DNA from: Actinomycetota bacterium
GTDB taxonomy: Bacteria; Actinomycetota; UBA4738; HRBIN12
Assembly (NCBI GenBank): GCA_005885325.1
Contig: VAYX01000082.1
Coordinates: 1-8,292 of the forward strand
Direction of reading: 5' to 3'
DNA: 8,292 bases
Below, one piece after another: positions 1-4,654 of this stretch. Within the stretch, counting starts at the first letter, position 1, and each line of letters opens with the position of its first letter. The position numbers and the translations under genes were made by a program. Below the pieces are notes generated by a model that worked only from the letters and a program-made list of their open reading frames with translations, was not told the origin of the DNA and made no database searches.

Positions 1-1
1 C

Positions 2-430
2 GCGGCGGTCCCCGAGGCCTGGGTCGAGGACAAAATGGCCTCCATCGCGGTGCACTACCGCCAGGCACCCGATCCGGCACGGGCCCGCGCCCAGTTGGTC
101 AGCGCGCTCAAGGGCGTGGCGTCGTCCGCCGGGCTGGAAGTCGTCGAGGGCAAGATGGTCGTCGAGCTCGTCCCGGCGGGCCGGCCTCGAAAGGGAGGGG
201 CGGTGGAGCGGCTGGTCGGTGAGAACCACCTGTCGGCCGCGTTGTTCGCCGGGGACGACGTTGCCGACCTCGAGGCCTTCCGCACGCTCGACTCGCTCGC
301 CGAGAAAGGCCTGCTCGCCCTCAAGGTGGACGTCCGGGGAGAGGAGACGCCGCAACAGCTCCTGGACGAGGCCACCGTGCTCGTGGAGGGCCCGAAGGGG
401 CTGGTGGAGCTGCTGGGTCACCTGGCCTGA
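2..430 (+). CDS. otsB: Trehalose-6-phosphate phosphatase, C-terminal part (5' end outside window)
   Basis: This HAD-superfamily phosphatase removes phosphate from trehalose-6-phosphate to give trehalose, the second step of the cytoplasmic OtsA/OtsB pathway. The frame is open from base 2, and the visible part is 142 residues. It begins with the OtsB signature VEDKMASIAVHYR; an ATG at 35 lies inside this conserved stretch, so it is not the true start. Then come GLEVVEGKMVVEL, the KGGAV segment with the HAD motif III lysine (codon near 191), and the Mg-binding motif IV FAGDDVADLEAF, with GDD at 251-259. The N-terminal DxDGT nucleophile motif and most of the cap are missing only because the window starts late; families are usually about 240-270 residues. 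It converges on otsA, and the last 13 bases (418-430) are shared with the otsA 3' end. The family call is firm, and the otsA neighbour supports it. Confidence 0.93.
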   Translation, partial: AAVPEAWVEDKMASIAVHYRQAPDPARARAQLVSALKGVASSAGLEVVEGKMVVELVPAGRPRKGGAVERLVGENHLSAALFAGDDVADLEAFRTLDSLAEKGLLALKVDVRGEETPQQLLDEATVLVEGPKGLVELLGHLA

Positions 431-1905
431 ACGCCGACCCGGCGCAGGCGCATGCGTTCCAGGTCGTCAAGCTGCGCGCCGACCCACCGCTGCGGCGGAT
501 TGGAGAGCACCAACCTGGACAGACCCCGAGCTCGGCGGGCCCGCTCGTCCGCCGGCATCTCCAGGGCGGTGGCGATGGCGTCGGCCATCTCGCCGAGGTC
601 GAACGGGTTCACCGCCACCGCGTAGCGCCCCAGGCGCCAGTAGGCCCCGGCGTTCCTCGACAGCACGAGGATGCCGTGGCGCCGGTTCAGGATCGGACCC
701 TCCATGGCCACCAGGTTCATGCCGTCGTAGATCGGGTTGACCATGAGCACGTCGTACAGCCCGTAAGCGGCGATCGCGCCCTCATAGTCGTCCTTCACCC
801 GGACCTCGATGGGTTGCCATCCCTCGTGGCCGAACTCCCCGTTGACCCGGTCCGCCTCGGCCAGGCACTCCTCGGCATAGGCCCGGTACTCGGGGACCTC
901 GGTGCGCGATGGCGAGAGGAGCGCGAGGAACCGCACTCGATCCCGCCAGTCCGGATGCCGCCGGAGGAACAGCTCGAAGGCGCGGAATCCGCGGGCGATG
1001 TTCTTCGTGAGCTCGAAGCGATCGACCCGCACGATGAGGCGGTTGTTGCCTCGCCACCGGTTCAGCTGGTTGCGGAGCTCGCGCACCTCCGGGGTGGCTG
1101 CGGCCTGCCGCATCGGCGTCGCGTCGATCGAGATCGGGTGGATCCGAACCAGGACCTCGCGGCCCTCGACCAGGATGCGCGATCGGGCCAGGTCCGCCCG
1201 GACCCCCTGCAACAGGCGCGCCGACATCATGAAGTTCTCCGCCCAGGCTTGGGAGTGGAACCCGAGCACGTCGGCGCCGAGGAGCCCACGGATGATCCCC
1301 TCCCGGATGGTGCCCGGCAGGGTCCGAAGGTAGGTGGCCCCGGCGAAGGAGGTGTGCGAGAAGTGCGCGATGAGCGCGTCGGGCCGCAGTTCCCGGAGGA
1401 ACCGTGGGACCAGCGAGAGATGGTAGTCCTGGATGAGGTACGCGGGCTGGGACCGCTGCTGGTCGCCCTCGTCGGCGAGGGCCTGCGCGAACGTCCGGTT
1501 CACATCGACGTACGCGTCCCAGGCCCGTCCGGTGTCGTCGTCGAAGGACGGCGAGCGAACCGTGTCCCACAGGTAATGGTGCACGAACCACAGGATGCCG
1601 TTCGAGACCTGGTTGTAGTACGCGTCGTAGGTGGCCGGGGGGATGTCGAGGTATCGAACGCGATAGGGCGAGCCGTAGTCCTCCATGTCCACCAATCCTC
1701 GGCCGTCCCTGGCGACGACCTCTCGGTCACCCTCGGACATCGCGGCGGCCACCCACAGCCCGCGGGAGGCCTGGAGGGCTCCCACCAGCGCGGTCACCAA
1801 CCCGCCGGAACCTCGGTGGGGGGACAACTCGCCCGAATCGTCGGGCTCGAACGTCACCGGACCACGGTTGGACGCGACGATGAGCGGGGCCTCGAGCGCG
1901 CTCAT
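418..1905 (-). CDS. otsA: Trehalose-6-phosphate synthase, divergent GT20 family
   Basis: A GT20 glycosyltransferase that joins a nucleotide-activated glucose to glucose-6-phosphate, giving trehalose-6-phosphate. The predicted product has 495 residues, normal for OtsA. Matches to E. coli OtsA active-site residues are SNR (R14), YNQVSNGILW (Y97, W106), QDYHL (D160), HFSHTSF (H184), VDRFELTKN (R296, K301), SPSRTEV (R334) and YDGMNLVAME (D394, E402). Two usually strict segments differ: FFLHIPFP reads HFSHTSFA, and RDGMNLV reads YDGMNLV. I chose the ATG at 1905 because homology starts there (LIVASNRGP) and because ATGA overlaps the treT stop, which implies translational coupling. The frame stays open upstream to 2142, but that part lies inside treT and reads as Arg/Pro/Gly-rich shadow. 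The donor (UDP-, ADP- or GDP-glucose) cannot be read from sequence. A related GT20 product is possible but less likely, given otsB next door. Confidence 0.9.
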   Translation of the reverse strand: MSALEAPLIVASNRGPVTFEPDDSGELSPHRGSGGLVTALVGALQASRGLWVAAAMSEGDREVVARDGRGLVDMEDYGSPYRVRYLDIPPATYDAYYNQVSNGILWFVHHYLWDTVRSPSFDDDTGRAWDAYVDVNRTFAQALADEGDQQRSQPAYLIQDYHLSLVPRFLRELRPDALIAHFSHTSFAGATYLRTLPGTIREGIIRGLLGADVLGFHSQAWAENFMMSARLLQGVRADLARSRILVEGREVLVRIHPISIDATPMRQAAATPEVRELRNQLNRWRGNNRLIVRVDRFELTKNIARGFRAFELFLRRHPDWRDRVRFLALLSPSRTEVPEYRAYAEECLAEADRVNGEFGHEGWQPIEVRVKDDYEGAIAAYGLYDVLMVNPIYDGMNLVAMEGPILNRRHGILVLSRNAGAYWRLGRYAVAVNPFDLGEMADAIATALEMPADERARRARGLSRLVLSNPPQRWVGAQLDDLERMRLRRVGVQAR

Positions 1906-3143
1906 CGCAGCGACGTCATCAGCCCCAGGTAGTCCTCGAGCTCTCGCAGGGTGAGGAACCGATCGCGGACGAACTCCCGCGCCGCCTGGCCGATCGTCCT
2001 TCCCAGCTCCGGGTCCTGCAGCAACTGGACGATCCGCTCCGCGCATCCTTCCACCGAGTCCACCAGGAAGCCGGTCTGCCCATCGATGATCTGGAGGCGG
2101 ATGCCTCCCACGTTCCCGCCGATCACCGGCTTGTCCTTCCACATACCCTCTGCGACCACCAACCCGAACCCCTCACGGATGGATTTCTGGATCACGACCG
2201 AGGACGCTCGCTGGAAGGCGTTGATCTCGAGGTTCCCCACGTTGTGGACGTTCGTGAGGAGGTGGATGTCGGGATCGCCCGCCCGGTGCTCCTCGGTGAG
2301 GTCGAGGAACCGCATGCCCTCGGGGTCGTCGTGGGCCATGGACCCGGCCAGGATGAGCTGGATGCCGGGGAACTCCTTGCGGGCCAACCGGAAGGCATCG
2401 ATCACGCCGAGGGGGTCCTTCCACGGGTCGAACCGGGAGACCTGCACCACGATGGGCCGGTCGGGGTCGATCCCGTAGGTCTGCAGCACATCGGCGATCG
2501 TCGCGTCGGCGATCTCGAGGTTCTTGCTCGAGCAGGGATCGATGGATGGAGGGATGAACGCCAGCGTGGGGTCGGTCACTCCGGGTTGGGCGAAGTTCTC
2601 CATCGTGAAGATCGCCGCGTCGTAGCGGTTCACGATCGGTTCGAAGAACTCCCACACTGGACGAAACGGGGTGGACAGGTCGATGTGGCACCGCCAGATC
2701 CACTGGCCGGTTCGCCTGCCCTCCTCCTCCAGAACATTGAGCAGGGCCGCGGGCTGGGGATCGTGCACGAAGACGTAGTCGTATCCCTCGGTGAGCTCCG
2801 CCGCGTTGGCCCGGATCCTGTCCCAATAGGCGCCCCGCATCTCCTCGGTCCACGGGACCTCAGCGCCTTGCAACGCGTTGTGCACCGTCTTGGTGACCGC
2901 GTAGTACTCGTCGGAGCCCTCGAGCAGCGCCCAGGTGGCCTGGATGCCCAGGTCGTTCAGCAGCGGGAGCTGTGATTGCAGGAGCTCGGCAACACCGCCT
3001 CCGTACGCGGTGCTGTTCAGGTGCAGCATGGTGGCGCCGGCGAAAGGCTTGGCCGCCTTGCGAAGACGTTCCACAGCCTCCTCGCCCGCCGGCACGACAT
3101 ATTCATCGACGTGCTTGTCCGCCAGCGGCACGGTGGGAAGCAT
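1902..3143 (-). CDS. treT: Trehalose glycosyltransferring synthase TreT (GT4)
   Basis: TreT makes trehalose in one reversible step from a nucleotide-glucose (ADP- or UDP-glucose in characterised enzymes) and free glucose. The predicted product has 413 residues, the usual size for the family. It opens with the TreT-like VPLADKHVDEY; the N-terminal Rossmann half has MLHLNSTAYGGGVAELL (glycine loop near 48-50) and RCHIDLS (H153). The C-terminal GT4 half has VQVSRFDPWKDP (R237, K242, donor-phosphate contacts in this fold) and the EX7E motif EGFGLVVAE (E324, E332), followed by GGNVGGI and DGQTGFLV. The ATG at 3143 lies 10 bp after the receiver stop, with no clear Shine-Dalgarno, so translation may depend on ribosomes finishing the upstream gene. 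The 3' end overlaps the otsA start as ATGA. Together with otsA it gives two independent routes to trehalose from one transcript. Confidence 0.9.
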   Translation of the reverse strand: MLPTVPLADKHVDEYVVPAGEEAVERLRKAAKPFAGATMLHLNSTAYGGGVAELLQSQLPLLNDLGIQATWALLEGSDEYYAVTKTVHNALQGAEVPWTEEMRGAYWDRIRANAAELTEGYDYVFVHDPQPAALLNVLEEEGRRTGQWIWRCHIDLSTPFRPVWEFFEPIVNRYDAAIFTMENFAQPGVTDPTLAFIPPSIDPCSSKNLEIADATIADVLQTYGIDPDRPIVVQVSRFDPWKDPLGVIDAFRLARKEFPGIQLILAGSMAHDDPEGMRFLDLTEEHRAGDPDIHLLTNVHNVGNLEINAFQRASSVVIQKSIREGFGLVVAEGMWKDKPVIGGNVGGIRLQIIDGQTGFLVDSVEGCAERIVQLLQDPELGRTIGQAAREFVRDRFLTLRELEDYLGLMTSLR

Positions 3144-3153
3144 GAATCGCAGT

Positions 3154-3606
3154 TTAGCGGCTGATCCGGCCCGGACTCAGAAGCTCGACGCCCCGAGCCA
3201 GATCCGCCAGGGCCTGGTCCCGTCGGAGCCGGCGGTCCTGGGGCGTCATCTCGCGGGCCCGGGCGATGATGTCCGCCAGGTCCGTGGGCGAGAACGGCTT
3301 GGTGACGTACTCGGCGCAGCCGGCCTCCCACCCCCGAGCCTGGTCGTCGAACTGCGCCCTGGCCGTGAGGAGGATCACCGGCGTCTCGGAGGTCTCGGGG
3401 TGCTCTCGGAGCATCCGAAGGACCGACAGGCCGTCGAGGGTGGGCAACATCACGTCGAGGACGATGAGGTCCGGGCGGTCGCGCATCGCCAGCTCCATGC
3501 CCCGTTCGCCATCTGGGGCTTCCAGGACCTCGTGGCCCGCGAACCCCAAGTTGACCCGGCACAGGAGCAGGATGTCGGGCTCATCGTCGATCACCAGGAC
3601 GCGCAC
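3154..3606 (-). CDS. Stand-alone response regulator receiver protein
   Basis: A CheY-like receiver domain of 150 residues with no recognisable output domain. Visible motifs are the acidic pair in VLVIDDEPD (D7, D8), the phospho-acceptor in LIVLDVMLP (D51), the switch threonine in VILLTARA (T81) and the invariant lysine in YVTKPF (K103). Residues 106-150 are an Arg-rich helical tail, too short for a winged helix or a GGDEF domain. I chose the GTG at 3606 because AGGAGG lies four bases upstream and homology begins at VRVLVIDDEP; an ATG at 3645 in frame lies upstream of that ribosome site and only adds low-complexity residues. It is the first gene of the minus-strand unit ahead of treT and otsA. 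This suggests, as inference, that a phosphorelay influences trehalose synthesis by protein contact. No histidine kinase is visible, so the partner must lie elsewhere. Confidence 0.92.
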   Translation of the reverse strand: MRVLVIDDEPDILLLCRVNLGFAGHEVLEAPDGERGMELAMRDRPDLIVLDVMLPTLDGLSVLRMLREHPETSETPVILLTARAQFDDQARGWEAGCAEYVTKPFSPTDLADIIARAREMTPQDRRLRRDQALADLARGVELLSPGRISR

Positions 3607-3617
3607 GGTTCCTCCTC
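3607..3617 (-). promoter_or_regulatory. Strong ribosome binding site that fixes the receiver GTG start
   Basis: On the minus strand GAGGAGG (3617-3611) stands four bases before the GTG at 3606. It is the best Shine-Dalgarno match in the trehalose unit, while treT and otsA have none that I can see. The unit may therefore load ribosomes mainly here and reach the later genes by coupling. Confidence 0.75.
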
Positions 3618-3654
3618 GACCAGATTCTCGGTACGGGAGGGCCACTTCTTCATA

Positions 3655-3682
3655 GCCCGACGGGACTAATCACCGGTCGGGC
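3655..3682. repeat. Inverted repeat in the divergent receiver/Rrf2 intergenic region
   Basis: GCCCGAC (3655-3661) and GTCGGGC (3676-3682) form perfect 7-bp arms around a 14-base centre. It lies between the divergent receiver and Rrf2 genes, about 40 bp upstream of the Rrf2 promoter -35 and about 50-75 bp upstream of the receiver GTG. It could be an operator for either gene. An arm of 7 bp in GC-rich DNA can arise by chance, so this is tentative. Confidence 0.35.
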
Positions 3683-3721
3683 GTGGGGGAGTAACCATTG
3701 GAATGACGCCCGGAGAGCGCG

Positions 3722-3750
3722 TTGACACCGCCAAACCCCGAACCTACATT
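3722..3750 (+). promoter_or_regulatory. Sigma70-like promoter for the Rrf2 gene
   Basis: A perfect -35 TTGACA (3722-3727) is followed, after a 17-bp spacer, by the -10 TACATT (3745-3750, four of six consensus positions). Transcription would start near 3757, leaving a leader of about 20 bases before the GTG at 3778. The promoter lies inside the open frame that extends upstream to an ATG at 3703, which argues against that longer start. It is the only convincing core promoter I see in the window. Confidence 0.65.
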
Positions 3751-3766
3751 GGCCGCGGGACCAGGC

Positions 3767-3771
3767 AGGAG
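3767..3771 (+). promoter_or_regulatory. Ribosome binding site that fixes the Rrf2 GTG start
   Basis: AGGAG at 3767-3771 stands six bases before the GTG at 3778. Its position, together with the promoter at 3722-3750 and the homology start, decides for the GTG over the upstream in-frame ATG at 3703. Confidence 0.7.
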
Positions 3772-3777
3772 TCGGTC

Positions 3778-4251
3778 GTGCTCAAGATCTCTCAGAAGCT
3801 CGAATACGCGATGCGGGCCATGATCGAGCTCGCGCTTCGCCGAGAGGACGGCGGCCTGGTGCCCGCGCGGGAGATCGCCACGGCGCAGCAGGTCCCATTG
3901 CGGTTCCTCGAGCAGCAGCTGGGGGCGCTGCACAAGGCGGGGCTGGTCGAGAGCTTCCGAGGGGCGGGAGGCGGATGCCGCATCGCCAAGGATCCCGCCC
4001 AGATCAAGGTGGCCGACATCGCCGACGCGATCGAGGGACAGCTGTTCCCCATGTTCTGCCTGGAGCCCTCGGACCACACGTGCTTTCAGGACTCGAGGTG
4101 CGGCCTCCAGGGGTTCTGGGGCGACGTGGCCCGAGCTATCCAAGGGGTGTTCGAGGACACGACCGTGGCCGACCTGGCCGATCGTCACCGGCGGATGGCG
4201 CCCACGCGCCCGGTGTTCTCCTCCGACGAGCTGCTCAGCCGGCTGCCGTAG
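3778..4251 (+). CDS. Rrf2-family transcriptional regulator, probable Fe-S sensor
   Basis: A 157-residue DNA-binding regulator of the Rrf2 family (IscR, NsrR, CymR and relatives). The N-terminus LKISQKLEYAMRAMIELAL is typical. The winged helix-turn-helix follows as REIATAQQVPLRFLEQQLGALHKAGLVESFRG split across residues 31-62, then the wing GAGGGCRIAKDP, where the usual GGYRL tyrosine is Cys67. Three cysteines, C94, C102 and C108 (CX7CX5C, ending CGLQGFW), sit where IscR and NsrR hold their cluster ligands (roughly CX5CX5C there), so an Fe-S cofactor is likely but unproven. Sensing could be of iron-sulfur status, NO or redox state. The gene is divergent from the receiver-treT-otsA unit and convergent with a small zinc-ribbon gene. 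It has its own promoter and might act on itself or on the divergent unit. No specific subfamily name can be given safely. Confidence 0.92.
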   Translation: MLKISQKLEYAMRAMIELALRREDGGLVPAREIATAQQVPLRFLEQQLGALHKAGLVESFRGAGGGCRIAKDPAQIKVADIADAIEGQLFPMFCLEPSDHTCFQDSRCGLQGFWGDVARAIQGVFEDTTVADLADRHRRMAPTRPVFSSDELLSRLP

Positions 4252-4263
4252 GGGCCAGCCGGC
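4238..4263. terminator. Possible bidirectional hairpin terminator between Rrf2 and zinc-ribbon genes
   Basis: GCCGGCTG (4238-4245) and CAGCCGGC (4256-4263) form perfect 8-bp arms around a 10-base loop that contains the Rrf2 stop codon. The left arm is also part of a 10-bp palindrome, CAGCCGGCTG. The hairpin lies between two convergent genes. No U-rich tail follows on either strand (CTTCTTC on the plus side), so the terminator role is inferred from position. Confidence 0.4.
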
Positions 4264-4295
4264 CTTCTTCGGTTCCCTCCCCGCGTGCTCCGCTG

Positions 4296-4448
4296 CTAGG
4301 AGGCCTTTCCAAGGATCCGCATGACCTTGGTGCCGCACACTGGGCAGTTGCCCTGCGCGGCTCGGCGGCCGTTCTTGAGGGTCACCTCGGTGCCCTCGAA
4401 TTCGCGCTTTGCCCGGCACTTCACGCAGTACGCCTCGTACTTGGCCAC
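4296..4448 (-). CDS. Small zinc-ribbon protein, DUF5679-like
   Basis: A 50-residue protein in a frame starting with GTG. It begins VAKYEAYCVKCRAKREF and ends VCGTKVMRILGKAS. Two CxxC pairs, C8/C11 and C35/C38, frame a basic centre with EVTLKNGRRAAQGNCP, the pattern of a treble-cleft or zinc-ribbon fold. I recognise the wording (YCVKC, VTLKNGRxAxQGxCPVCGTK) as the DUF5679 family of short actinobacterial and related proteins, whose function is not known to me. AAGGAGG six bases before the GTG at 4448 supports the start. It is convergent with the Rrf2 gene (44 bp gap) and divergent from acs. The upstream region carries a 12-bp tandem repeat and a perfect hairpin. High lysine and arginine content would suit binding to nucleic acid or the ribosome, but that is only a guess. 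Confidence 0.87.
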   Translation of the reverse strand: MAKYEAYCVKCRAKREFEGTEVTLKNGRRAAQGNCPVCGTKVMRILGKAS

Positions 4449-4454
4449 TCCTGG

Positions 4455-4461
4455 CCTCCTT
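4455..4461 (-). promoter_or_regulatory. Ribosome binding site of the zinc-ribbon gene
   Basis: AAGGAGG on the minus strand (4461-4455), six bases before the GTG at 4448. This is near-ideal spacing and is the main support, beside the CxxC pairs, for calling this short gene real. Confidence 0.7.
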
Positions 4462-4485
4462 CTGGCCGATCGATCTGGCCGATCG
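4461..4485. repeat. Tandem 12-bp direct repeat upstream of the zinc-ribbon gene
   Basis: TCTGGCCGATCG occurs at 4461-4472 and again at 4474-4485, one base apart (period 13). It begins immediately upstream of, and touches, the Shine-Dalgarno of the minus-strand zinc-ribbon gene. Its CGATCG core is palindromic. The arrangement could be a pair of operator sites or part of the 5' untranslated region. The 11-base core CTGGCCGATCG also occurs at 1986-1996 and 4174-4184, inside coding sequence. Confidence 0.75.
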
Positions 4486-4496
4486 TTCCCCGACTA

Positions 4497-4532
4497 GCCT
4501 GCGAGGCCGCCTCGATCGGCGGCCTCGCAGGC
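4497..4532. repeat. Perfect hairpin with 15-bp arms
   Basis: GCCTGCGAGGCCGCC (4497-4511) and its exact reverse complement (4518-4532) flank a six-base loop TCGATC. No U-run follows on either strand, and the element lies between divergent genes (zinc ribbon and acs), where a terminator would not normally be expected. It may be a leader structure, a dispersed palindromic (REP-like) element, or a terminator insulating one promoter from the other. The pairing is certain; the role is not. Confidence 0.85.
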
Positions 4533-4654
4533 ACGATGCTCCCCCTTCCCAGGCACGGATGCAAGTACCCGACGGGCAACGGGTCAGGGTCGCCGGAGCC
4601 GACCGTCCCGCATAGCATTCGGGTACGCACCGGCCTGGAGGGGGCGGAGACCGC
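4533..4654 (+). other. acs upstream region with nested inverted repeats
   Basis: Non-coding stretch ahead of acs. GTACCCGA (4565-4572) pairs with TCGGGTAC (4619-4626), and this encloses GGTCG/CGACC (4588-4592 and 4600-4604, seven-base loop). Together they could fold as a closed leader structure ending 28 bases before the ATG. GGAG at 4646-4649 is the acs ribosome site. I see no confident -35/-10 pair; TAGCAT at 4613-4618 resembles a -10 but has no good -35 partner. Eight-base arms at this distance can occur by chance in GC-rich DNA. Confidence 0.35.

Noticed and set aside
676..1932. 418-codon open frame on the plus strand over otsA and the treT end
   Set aside because: Shadow of otsA; the minus-strand product has full GT20 active-site conservation.
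1906..2142. N-terminal extension of OtsA to an upstream ATG
   Set aside because: The extra 79 residues lie inside treT in another frame and show no GT20 similarity; ATGA overlap at 1902-1905 gives the natural start.
2041..2160. Possible frameshift or break in treT or otsA
   Set aside because: Both frames read through with all family motifs in order and normal lengths; no disruption is present.
3703..3777. Longer Rrf2 start at the ATG at 3703
   Set aside because: The extension contains the promoter, and homology plus the AGGAG site both point to the GTG at 3778.
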